A stretch of 64,000 bases of DNA, from NCBI GenBank assembly GCA_011316305.1, contig SAUG01000006.1:248001-312000 (forward strand), written 5' to 3'. The translations under genes and the position numbers were made by a program. Of the stretch, positions 33,173-44,649 are shown in pieces (within the stretch, counting starts at the first letter, position 1; each line of letters starts with the position of its first letter). The stretch is from Rusavskia elegans. Taxonomy: Eukaryota; Ascomycota; Lecanoromycetes; Teloschistales; Teloschistaceae. Under the pieces are notes generated by a model, which was given only the letters and a program-made list of their open reading frames with translations, searched no databases and was not told the DNA's origin.

Positions 33173-33758
33173 AAATAGAATATATAATTAATTTTTATTA
33201 TCTATAATTTCTTTCGTATTTTATTATCGAATATAATTATAAATCGGATTAAATCGGATTTTTAAATCGAGTTTTTAAATTAAAATCTATAATCCGATCT
33301 AAAAATTAAATTAAAATCTATAATCTAATCTGACCGTTTAGTAGATCGAATCCGAATCGGATTACTAAAATCGAATCGAATATCCGACGGTTCGACGGAA
33401 ATCCGATCCGAACCGACCAGTTCAACTATTAGTAATTTAATATAGTATCTACTATAGATAAAAAACGAATATTTTCGAAAATATATTTCGAATTGATTAA
33501 TATTAAAAGATATAAATCCGGAACGTATAAAATTCGAAATAATATTCGTTAAAAAAAAAATTAAATAGATTTTTAAATTGATATTAGATAATAGATATTA
33601 ATAATTTTATTATATTTCCGATTAGATTTTTATTAATTTACCAAAAAAGGTCTATTAGTAGAAAAACGTTAAAGATATAATTTTTCAATTGTTTTCAATT
33701 AATATATCTATTTCAAATCTATATAATATCAAAAGAATTTTTTAATATTTTATTTTTA

Positions 33759-34211
33759 TATTATAAATACAGGCGGCGTGCCTTCGAGAACGCGGTAGTA
33801 TTTAGTATAGCGTAGGATTTTCTATTACGCCTTAATAGACAGAAATATATAGAACGGCTTTAATATTAGTACTAAAGAGTATTTTAGTAGTTTTAGTAAA
33901 TAAATACTATAAGTAAATTCAGTTTTAGTAGTTTTAGCGAGTAAATATCTTAAAATAAGATTATTTTAGTTATTTTAATCTATAAATAATCTAAATAGTA
34001 GAGGATTTTATTTATCTATATAGATCTCGAATTCGATATCTTTATAGCTTATATTTAATTTATTAGTTATCGCTATATACTATTCTAGTAATTAAATTAA
34101 TTCATTTTTATATTAATTTAAAGTAATTACCCGTTATACCTCCGTTTATAGATATACTAATAAGCTTAACTAACTTTTAGAAATATCAGACCTCTAAATA
34201 GTTTTATAATA
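33759..34211 (+). repeat. 5' LTR of element B (453 bp)
   Basis: It starts TATTATAAATACAGGCGGCG and ends ATAGTTTTATAATA. It aligns along its length with 48,468-48,960 and 49,041-49,510, mostly with C/T and G/A differences. The last third (CCCGTTATACCTCCGTTTAT onward) is the best conserved part. Confidence 0.88.
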
Positions 34212-34299
34212 CTTTAAATATCTTTAGAATATCTATTATAGATTAATATTAAACCTTTACTTTAAGTAATTCTAATTCTATAGTAAAATAGTCCGAATC

Positions 34300-36358
34300 T
34301 AAAAGTAAAGAAATTTAGATAAAAGATAATAGTAGTAATAAAGAGGTTAGTATTTCTATTACTAATTACCGCGGTTATAGTATTAAAGTTAATAAACCCG
34401 ATAAATACTATAGAAACCGGAATAAACTAGAAAATTAACTTGTATAATTAGATATATATTTCGTATTCTATTCTATACCCGAAGAAAAGAAAACCCTCTT
34501 CGCTATATTCTATTTTCGAAGACGAGTTTAATACTAGATAAAATCTTTTCTACGCTAATATATAGACGATAAAAAAGATAATAAATATATTTTCGTATAG
34601 TTTATACGATTTAAGAAAGTTATTTATAATATCTTCGGAATTTTAAACGAGATTCTAACTATTAAACGCTTTATTTAATATTTTTAGTAGAAAACCGTAG
34701 TATCGGAATACGCTGTACGGTTTAAAAAGTAGTTACTACTAACGGAATAGAATAACGACGCCTTATACGTAATATATAGACGAAAGCTAAAAAAGCGAAT
34801 AAAGAACGAATTTATATACGACGGTCGAATATATAAAACTTTAAATAATCTAATTAAAATATCTATCGACCTTAATAATAAATTATATAAAAGAGATATA
34901 AAAAAACGCTATAATAGAAGACTATAAATTAGCGTAGAACGCTATTTTAGAAAGCTATATAGAAGATAGCTATTAAATAAAAGGACCGGAAATAGCTACT
35001 ACGGATCTATATCTATAGAACTGGATTCTATATAATAGTAATATAAAGAAAAAAACTTTAGAAATAGTAAAAAAAATAAAAATCCTAAAATATACTATAA
35101 TTATAGTAAATTAAATTATTTCGCGAATGAATATCGATTAAATAAAGTATAGTAACGACAGCTTAACGCTATACTAAGAAAATCTAAAAACTGGTAAGAA
35201 ATTATTTTAGAAAACGACGATAGTAGTTCTAAACTTTAGAAAGCCAGTTTAAATAGAAAATTTATATTTATAGAAAACGATAAAATACTATAGAAAGCTA
35301 CTATAAATAACGTTTTACTACGAGTATTAGTAAAACCTACTAGAAGAAAAGCCGTCTCTAGATAGAAGATTATAATAATAGAGGACGTCAAATTAATATA
35401 CCTTTAAACTCTTTATAATAAAGAACTGGTAAAGGAAGGATTTATAGTAATCTATAAAAGATTTAAAAATATTTATAAAATATATATTAATAACAAATAT
35501 TTATAGAATAATTAGTAGGATTAGAAAGTAAACTATATCGTCGATATATTAGAAAAGAAATTAGGAAACGACGCCTCTAAAAATAAAAATATCTCTAAAC
35601 CGATATTATAACGAAAAAATATAATAATAGGAAATTAATATATACTATTTAATTAGACCGCCTGCTATAATAATAACTGTAGGATCTACGAATCAGAAAA
35701 AAAAAGAGCCGGGTAGTATCTATTAAAACTACGCCGACGCGTTCCCGTAATATCTATTAAAACCGGAAGTTATAATATTTATAATTATTCTAGATATATT
35801 ATCTATAGTAGATATAAATATTAGAAGAAATAGTAAAAAAAAAATAGAATCTTTAATTAGAACTTCTATAGATATATTTCGCAGGTAAATTACGAAGACC
35901 GAAATTACGAAAATATTAAATATAATTCGGAAAAAGTTAAAATCTCGTAGTAATAGATATACTACGAGTATATAATTTTATAGTCCGGAAAAAGTAACTA
36001 AATTCAGCTAGCTATATATATATATTCGAGATTAAAATAATTATTAAAACTAATAATAGATTATAGAAAGTTAAAGTATTTATCGATTTAGGCGCGACCG
36101 GAAATTTCGTATTAAAAAATTTAGCTATAAAAAAAGGATTCCTTTAAACTAAAAAAAAGGATCTATATAATTTAATAATTATTAATAGAAATAAAATGCC
36201 GAATAGAAATAAAAAGGTTATAGAAAAAATAATACCGCTTTAAATAATAATTAACTAGTATTAAAAAAAACTTTAATTCGACGTCGTTCGGATAACTAAC
36301 TATAATATTATATTTAAAATACTTTAGTTAAAGGATTATAATCTAGTAATAGACCAGA
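34300..36358 (+). pseudogene. gag and protease relic of element B
   Basis: The forward frames, read through TAG/TAA stops, show a gypsy Gag. At 35,087-35,137 there is a zinc-knuckle position in which all three Cys and the His of CCHC are now Tyr (KIYYNYSKLNYFANEY), exactly what TpG-to-TpA and CpA-to-TpA changes give. A protease-like segment with FIDLGATGNF-type sequence lies near 36,070-36,110. The segment ends in the LKDYN-VID stretch that in gypsy elements links protease to reverse transcriptase, and there element A begins. Confidence 0.75.
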
Positions 36359-36596
36359 TATAAAGCGCCAGACGCGTTATATAGGCTCTAGAGATATGAT
36401 TAGGACGTTTAGAGACGAAGCTTGCCGTCTAGTTGCTAGAACGTCGCTAGCGCGTCGGATTTTAATTCTTTCCCGCTTTTTCCTTTTCTTTTATTACTAG
36501 GCTATATCCTAGTCTTTAGAGTATAAGTTAATTCTATAATATACCTTTCGTCTGGTCTATAATCGCGTACTATTCTAGAAATATACCAATTTTATA
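36359..36596 (+). repeat. 5' LTR of element A (238 bp)
   Basis: It is the same length as 44,412-44,649 and as 46,681-46,918 (reverse), with which it shares GACGAAGCTTGCCG, TATATCCTAGT and GAAATATACCAA. Differences are almost all transitions, as RIP makes. Confidence 0.9.
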
Positions 36597-36699
36597 GTTT
36601 TAATTTATTAATTTAAACGTTCTTGGCTCGGTATATATTATTTATAGTACGATTATATTAATATCGATATATAGTACTTATAGTAGTTATAGCCGTAGT

Positions 36700-38200
36700 A
36701 AAATACTTTAGATAGGACTATCCTAAACTAGCGCTAAAACTATTAAATAACAGATTATAAATATTACGGATTAACCTAATAAATATAACCTATTTATACC
36801 GAAAACGCCCGATAAAGAAAACTCTAGATTATTTTCTATTATCTAGAAAACCTAATCGGAACTCTATAGTAATCTTATCGCTAATACGTCGGGAGATTAA
36901 ATCGTTTCCGGTAGCTAAATCTATTAATAGCAGCCGTCTAATAGTTAGTTATAGTCTAACGGAAATACTTTTTTAAAGACTTTTACTTCTAGAGATTCTA
37001 ATCCCGGTTAGCTACCTAATAGTAGTAATAACCCGAACGATAATAGAAATAATAGTAATAACTCTAATAATAATAAAGAACTTCGAGCCTTAAAGGTTTA
37101 AATAGTAGCGAAGAAAAAGACCTTTTTAAAGGTACGCTATAGGATAGAAGTTCTCCGTATAATAGATTTAAACTATATTTTAGATAATAATTAATCTTCC
37201 TTTAAACTAGCTATTAGGTCTTCGCGAGCGCTATAGGCTTTATTAAAGTTTAAAATTAAAGAACCTAAAAAGTACGGCGATAAAATAATCTTTAAAAAAT
37301 ATTATAAATAGGTCGAGTTCTATAGAAATTAGTTTTATAAATCTAATACCTTATCTACCTATACGGATTAAATTCGATAGGCCTAGAACTTTATTAAAGA
37401 TTAGAAATTAAACCGTTAGCTCGAAAAAAAGGAATTCTTTATTAATAAAAATACCTTTAATAGTATATTATAGGATAAGTTTATAGATTTTTATTTAAAT
37501 TTTATTACCGATTCTAAGTTTCGTTTACTAGATACTACGATAAAATATCTTCGTATAATCTAAAATAAGGACTAGGATATCCTAGAATTCTATAATTTCC
37601 TTATATTACTAGAAATCTAGCTACTTCCTTTATCGGAAGAATAGTATTCGATCTTTTTTCTTTTTAAAATTCGTCCGGAGTTATAGTATATAGTATACGT
37701 TTAAAGCGCGAAGTTAAAAGACTTCGGCTATAATAAATAGATAGTTTAAACTACCCGATAAAAGAATATAGATAAAGCGACGCCGGGTTAATAGTAGAAT
37801 TCTTCTACTAATAGACCCTATCTATCTCTATATAGTAAAGAAAGTTCTCGAAGATTCGAGAACCGGAACCGGGAAGGCTAATTATAGGATAGTCGGAATA
37901 ATATCGGTAGAGAGAATATTTTTAATATTAGTAATAACGATTCTAGAATATATAAATAAGATAATAAATCTAGTATATACTTTACTTATAGTAGTATAGA
38001 TTATTAGTCTAAAAGTTACTCTAAAAATCAGGACTAAAGTTAAAATAATCGGAAATCTAATAACTTTCGTAGTAATAGTAACCGGTCGTTTAAAAAGTCT
38101 ACCGTTAATATAATAAAAAGTAATCCTAGTAATACTAACTAGTTAAAAAACCAAAAGGGCTAGTTATAACTTTAATAATAGCCTAGAATAAGTTAATTAA
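36700..38200 (+). pseudogene. gag relic of element A
   Basis: A forward frame interrupted by many TAG/TAA codons gives a hydrophilic Gag-like protein (KYGDKIIFKKYYKQVEFYRN, then an Asn/Ser-rich C-terminal part before the protease). No intact zinc knuckle can be read, as expected after loss of Cys codons. The limits are approximate. Confidence 0.55.
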
Positions 38201-38239
38201 AGTAAGGAACGGTCTCCTAATAAGAGTATTTATTAAATT

Positions 38240-41200
38240 ACTAGTAAAAGGGTACGGTAGAACTAAAGTATTTCTAGACCTAGACTTCTAGATTAATATT
38301 ATTTTTTAATCTTTTATTATTTAATACGACCTAGAACCTATTTAAAGAGTGAAAAAATTCTATTTTTAATAGATTAGAAGTTAGCGCGCTATCTATTATA
38401 AAGTATATAATTTAAACTAGATAACGATAGATAGTTAAAATAGTCGGGAAATATATATATTACGATTTTATACTTTAGATATAATCGATAAATACGGTAT
38501 CTTTCTAGGTATACTAGCTTTATATTAAGTATATATAGTTATAGATCTAAGGTTAAAGTAATAGCGATTTCCTATCTATAATAAAATAATATAAAATAAC
38601 CAGACGGGGATAAAACGGTTAACCCGCTTTAATATTAATTTACCGGTAGTCTTTATTCGTATATTATAGGCCGAAAAGTATATATTAGTATATATAATAT
38701 CGATTACCGCCGTATATACGAGATCTGATAACGATACTGCCGTATAGGCGGGAATTAACAGCGCCGATAAAGATAAAGACGATAAAAATATATAATAGCC
38801 CGAACTGTCGATTCTAGAATCTATATATAAAAAGATCGAGGCTTATAATATATATCTAGTAGATTTTTTACCGCCGCTTAAAAATACCGATTATATAATC
38901 GAACTAGATAGGAGAAATCCGCTATATAGCCTAATTTATAGCCTATCTAAACGCGAGCTCGATAAACTACGAGATTATCTAGATAGTACTTTAAAGAAGA
39001 GCTAGATCTACTATTTAATATTTCCTATAGGAGTTCTAATCCTCTTTATATTAAAGAAAGATAGTAGTTTTCGTATATATATCGACTATAGAGGTCTTAA
39101 TAAAGTAACGATTAAGAACCGTTATCTTTTACCTCTTATTTCTAAGATCTTAGATCGATTATCTAGAATAAAGTACTTTTCTAAATATAATATTAAAGAT
39201 ACCTACTATCGAATTAAAATTAAAAAGAGTAATAAATAGAAGACCGCGTTTTATACGAGGTATAGATATTTTAAATATCTTATTATATCTTTCGGTTTTA
39301 CTAATATATCTATAATATTCTAAGCCTATATTAATAGGACTTTAGAAAAACTAATTAACGTTTACTATATAGTCTATCTAGATAATATTCTAATCTTTTT
39401 TAATTCGGAAGAAGAATATTAGAAATATATTAAATAGATCGTTTAAAAGCTTCGTAATATATAACTATACCTTAATTTTAAAAAGTATATTTTTAATATT
39501 AAAAATATAGAATTTTTAGGCTTTATTATATCTACTAAAGATATTTTAATAAACCTAGAATAAATAGTAACTATTAAGGAATAGCTAGTCCCGAAGATTT
39601 ACCGGAAGGTATAGATCTTTTTAAAGTTTATAAACTTCTATCGGCGCTTTATTTACTAGTATTTTCGGATTATAGTATCTCTAACGAGTTTATTTATAGA
39701 GAATATAGCCGGAAAGAAGTCGGAACCGCTTTACTAGACTATCGGAATCTAAAAGACTTTCGAAAAACTAAAATACGCTTTTAATACCGCCGGAGTATTA
39801 TAGTACTTCGATCTAGAAAAGGAAATCTATATCGAAACTAATATTTCTAGAATCGGATTAACTAGAATTATATTTTAATCTAATAAAAATAGTTATTAGC
39901 GCCTAGTTATATTCTAATCGAGAAAGATAATTTCTACCGAACGTAACTATAAGATATATAATACCGAATTACTCGCTATTATTAAAGTCTTCGAATAATA
40001 GAAATATTATCTTAAAGGCGCGAAATATATAGTAAAGATCTAGATAGATTATAATAACCTTTAAAGTTTTATAAAGATTAAAGAGTTTAATATTCGATAA
40101 CGTCGCTAGGTTATTAAACTGGCTGCTATAGATTTTAATATCTTCTATTATCTAGGAAAGACTAATCTAGCTAATCCGCCTTTTAAAAAGCCGGATTATA
40201 AAGATATTAATTTTTAAACCTAAATAATATTACCTATACTTTAGCGGAAGCTAAACTTTACTAGCTATAAACCTAGTAGCGAACCGTTTACTATATAAAG
40301 GGTTCGAATTAATTATATTTTACGCGGGCGTATAATTAAAGGGCCTAGGGAACCTTTTATAAAACCTAAAAACTCTAAAGATAATAGAATTAACCTTCTA
40401 CTACTAAATAAAAGACGCGATATATTTCGTATATTAAGATTACCTCCGGGTACGATAGGCCGCCGACGCGGTAGCGATAGATTAGCGACGACTATTTCCG
40501 ATAAAGAATACGATAATAGAATAAACCCTATTATTAGAAATATATACTATAGCCTAGGTATTCTATATTAAGCGGTATAGAAGGCTGCTTTTAACGAAAT
40601 AGTTTACGGTAAAGTAATTCCTAGTATACGCGATATATTTATCTAGTTTTAAAATCGGAATACTGATATTTAGAAGCGTTTATAGACTATCTAATATAAA
40701 TTAAAAAAGAAAGTCGGGCTATAGAATATAGAAGTAGAAACTGGTTTTCTTTTTTATAAAAAATCCTTATATATATCTGAAAATAAAGTACTATATATAA
40801 AGCTTCTGGCGAAATACTATAATAACTTTATAGCTGGATATTTCGGGTATTAGCGAACTTTATTACTTATTTGTTATAGTTATAGCTAGCCGAAACTACC
40901 TAAATATATTAGAAAATATATAGAAATATATAATATCTATTAATAAGTTAAAATCTATAGATATAAACTATATAGGAAGCTTTAGAATCTTTTATATTCT
41001 ATATAACTATAGAAGGAAATAGCGATAGATTTTATTACTAGATTACTATCTGTTCGATACTTTTAAGGCGTAGTAGACTTAGTACTTATAGCCGTCGATC
41101 GATTTACTAAAATAGCGAGATATATCTCTTATTATAAAATAATTAATACGAAGGATCTTATAGAATTTATTATTAATAAACTTTAGTATAAAGGATTTAT

Positions 41201-42020
41201 TTCTAATAGAATTATTAGCGATAGAAGCTCGCTATTTATAAGTAAATTCTAGTCGGAGGTCTACTATTATCTAAAAATTAAACGTCGTTTAAATACTATA
41301 TTCTATCCTTAAATAGATAGATAGATTAAAAGATAGAATTAATTACTAGAATATTATCTAAAAGTATATACTTATAAAAAATAGAAAAACTAAATTAAAC
41401 TCCTACTTTTAGCTAAATTTATCTATAATAATAGCGAATATAATATTATAAAAATATTCTTTTTCGAAACATTTATAGGCTATAATCTAGATATAATATT
41501 CGAAGGCGTTAAAAATAACGCCGTAGAAAAGGAAGTAGTAAATATAAAAGTACTAGTAGTAAAAAAGAAAATCGTAAATTTATAAAAGATATATAAATCG
41601 ATATATATAAATTAGAGTAAAGTTTAGATAAACCAAGCTAAATACTATAATAAAAAATATTAACCGATAGAATATAAAGTTAGTAATTTAGTACTATTAT
41701 CTATAAAAAATCTAAAATTTAAATAATCGAAAAAGATTATTTTTAAATTTATAGAATTATATTAGATTTCGAAATATATAGGCTTTTAGATTTACCGGTT
41801 AGTTTTTCTAATTAAATTAAAGATCTATAATATCTTTTACGTATTTTTATTAGAAAAGTTCTATCGCTATTAAAATAGCGAGCTACTAGAGTACCCGTTA
41901 CCGGATTTTATCGATAATAAAGAGAAATAGGAGGTAGAAGCTATTTTAGATAAAAGATTTACGAGACCTAAAAAGGACGAGGAACTAAAAGCGGAATATC
42001 TAATTAAATAGACTAGTTAG
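38240..42020 (+). pseudogene. pol relic of element A (protease, RT, RNase H, integrase)
   Basis: Read through stops, the order is protease-like (KVFLDLDF, 38,260), RT (SSFRIYIDYRGLNKVTIKNR at about 39,070; KYLIISFGFTNISIIF; VYYIVYLDNILIFF at about 39,360, where YLDD has become YLDN), RNase H (YIETNISRIGLTRIIFQS near 39,830) and integrase (DFITRLLSVRYFQG near 41,030; AVDRFTKIARYI; ISDRSSLFISKF). The order with integrase last is that of Ty3/gypsy. The many stops are TAG/TAA in place of CAG, CAA or TGG. It is not functional. Confidence 0.85.
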
Positions 42021-44091
42021 TTAAAGGAATATAATTCCTAGTAGCTATAAAAAGACTTTAAAAATATTTAGAAATTTATTAAAATATATAATTAGAATAA
42101 CCTTCTAATAAAAAAGTATAAAAAAAATAGAATTTAATAGAAATAAACTATAATTATAGATATTAGGCGTTTATAGAATATATATATAATATATATATCT
42201 AGAAATAGATTTATAGTTAATAAATTCTTTTAAATTATTCTATAGAGCCTATAATACTAGAGATTTTACTTACTATAATATAGATTATATATTTTAGTTT
42301 TCAGAAATCTATATTTATATAACTAATCTAGTTTTACTATATATTTCTATTTTAGGCTATCTTTTTATTCTATAATAGGCGGGGAAAATAGCGCCGGAGG
42401 AATAATCTACTTTAATACTACCGAAAAAAGAATTTACGGAAGTTTACGGACGGAATTAAAGGTATTAAAAGATATTAGACTATTTAACGAAAAGACTACC
42501 TAAAAGGTCGGGATACCGATAGTTTTAACTCCTAGAAATTAGAATCTAGATATCTCTAGTACCCTCGAAGCTACGCGCGGGAGAATTAACGGAGACTATA
42601 ATAGAACGACAAGTAAAAAAGTTAGCGGAGACTATAATAAAGCTACTAGTAATAGAATTTTCTCTTTTTTTTTAATAATATACGGGGGGATAGCTAGATA
42701 TAAATCGTTATTATTATAGTTATCGAAGGCGCGGAAAGATTTACTAAAGGATATTATTTTATATAAGAAAACCTTAATTATAGATATAGATTACTCGATT
42801 TTTAATATTAGATATTCTATAGTAAACGTTTAAATCGAAACAGGGCTGTTATTTAAAGATTTTTAAACGGTACTAGAAGGGGGTATATAATATTTATATT
42901 ATCTAGTAACCGGAAATACTATAATCCGGAATATATTCGGCAATTTTATAGCGATATATTAGCGATTTACTACCTTATATAGAATATTATAGAGTTACCT
43001 AAAGGTTTTAAACCGAAGGCCGGATATAATATAGCAGTAGAACGGGATACTATAGTAGATATCTATACCGCCGCCGGGGTACTAATAGTATCTACCCTGA
43101 AAAATAGAGGTTTAAATACCGCCGGCGGGGCGGAACTCTCGCGATAAAAGATAAATAGAGATAGCGAGCGCGAAAAGAAACCGAAGTTTTAAAAAGGAAA
43201 GTTAGAAATAATAGCGGCCTACTACGTCTAATATTTATAAAGTTTATATTCTAGAATAGCTAGCTTGGTCCGTATAGCTTTATTCTTTTAAACTAGATTT
43301 TGGTTAGTATATTTATACGTATCCAGGCGTTTAAAAATAGAATTTAACGTCGCTATAAAGTAGTTAAAAGTTATAAATACCTATATAAAATTATATAGTA
43401 TCGCGTCAGAAATAGAGATATATTTAATAATATTTATAATATTTGAAATAAGCTTCCTTATAAATTTACGGTTATTAAAAAATAGTTCTTTTTTATTCTA
43501 AACCGTAAACCTATAAGTATTTATTATTTATTTTATAGCCGAGTCGAAAGAATAAAATATCTATTATAGTTAGCTTTAAACTAATATAATAGAAGAAGCT
43601 ATACCGTTTTATAGTCGGATAGATCTTTTCTATTTTTTTTATACTTGGAGCAAATATTAGTAAAATAGTTTTTCGAATATTCGAAGATAGAATATAAGCG
43701 ATTTATATCGCTGTAATCGCTAGTTATATAGCGTAAATATCTAATATATAGTAAGGAAGATATATCTATATATATAAAGATAAAGAACTTATATAAACGG
43801 TAAAAAATTATTCGAATAAATAAAATATAAAAAATCAGAATTTTTACTAAATAAAATATTACTATATTATCGCTAGCGCGTCGGAACCGTATCGTTCCGA
43901 ATATTTATTTACTATTTAGAATCCTCGAATATTTATATTAGGTTCGAGTTCGATTATATTTATTAGAGCTTTTATTTAATATTATTTATAAACTATATAT
44001 TTATAGGCACGCGGCTATAGTATATATCTATAGATATAGTATATTTCTTTAACTATATATATTGAAGTAAAGTTATAGCGTTAATTTAACC

Positions 44092-44182
44092 GGTACTATA
44101 ATATAGCGGCTAGTAGTTCTAATCGTAATTATAATCGTATCTCGTTAAATAAAAAATCTAGGTTCGAATTCTGATAGTACCG
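44092..44182 (+). ncRNA. tRNA-like sequence near the 3' end of element A
   Basis: GGTACTA and TAGTACC pair perfectly over seven positions at the two ends of 91 nt, with G as the next base. Inside are an A-box-like region (TATAGCGGCTAGTAG) and a B box (GGTTCGAATTC). The anticodon arm is not clear and the sequence carries RIP-type AT enrichment. It could be an old tRNA gene or pseudogene caught in the repeat, or chance. Confidence 0.35.
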
Positions 44183-44411
44183 TCTTTTAACTTTATCTTT
44201 TAGTTTTATCCTAGTATATATCTATATAGCTGAAATATAATTATATATAGATAGAGGCTGATTATAATAATAGCTATAGAATGATTTTTTTTTTTACCCT
44301 TTTTAATCTTTATAGTTAACTATAAAGTTAATAGATTTATTTAATAAATACTATAAATATATAGACAGATATAGTATAATATCGGGACGATATCGCTAAA
44401 AGGAAGGTAAT

Positions 44412-44649
44412 TATAAAACGCTAGACGCGTTATATAGGCCCTGGAGATATAATTAGAACGTTTAGAGACGAAGCTTGCCGCCTAGTTACCAGAATATCGC
44501 TAGTATATCGGATTTCGATTTTTTTCCGCTTTCTTCTTTTCTTTTATTACTAGGCTATATCCTAGTTTTTAGGATATAAATTAGTTCTATAATATACCTT
44601 TCGTCTAGTCTATAATCGCGTACTGTTCTAGAAATATACCAACTTTATA
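44412..44649 (+). repeat. 3' LTR of element A (238 bp)
   Basis: It starts TATAAAACGCTAGACG and ends CCAACTTTATA. It is the same length and orientation as the 5' LTR. The five bases after it are TTTCT, which do not match the left duplication CCAGA but do match the reverse complement of the duplication beside the third LTR copy (AGAAG) at four of five positions. Confidence 0.9.

Larger units (their letters stand above)
30878..33424. mobile_element. TIR DNA transposon remnant (hAT-like), 2.5 kb
   Basis: The two ends are imperfect inverted repeats. The left end begins GATTGGCCGTCGGATCGG. The right end, read in reverse, begins TGAACTGGTCGGTTCGGATC. GATCGG/TCGGAT motifs recur in both subterminal regions. 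A perfect 10-bp direct repeat, ACTATTAGTA, flanks it (30,868-30,877 and 33,425-33,434), consistent with an 8-bp hAT target duplication plus neighbouring bases. No transposase can be read in the RIP-mutated interior. The superfamily is inferred from the duplication length and the style of the subterminal repeats. Confidence 0.6.
36359..44649 (+). mobile_element. Ty3/gypsy LTR retrotransposon A, nested in B
   Basis: Two directly repeated 238-bp LTRs bound an 8.3-kb element in the forward direction. The LTRs start TATAAA and end TTTATA (TGTAAAG...CTTTACA before RIP). A purine-rich tract (AAAAGGAAGG) sits just before the 3' LTR. The left target duplication is CCAGA (36,354-36,358); its right partner is displaced by the inversion described under findings. 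Gag, protease, RT, RNase H and integrase relics follow in gypsy order. About 2.2 kb between the integrase and the 3' LTR (42,150-44,400) is unassigned. Confidence 0.88.
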
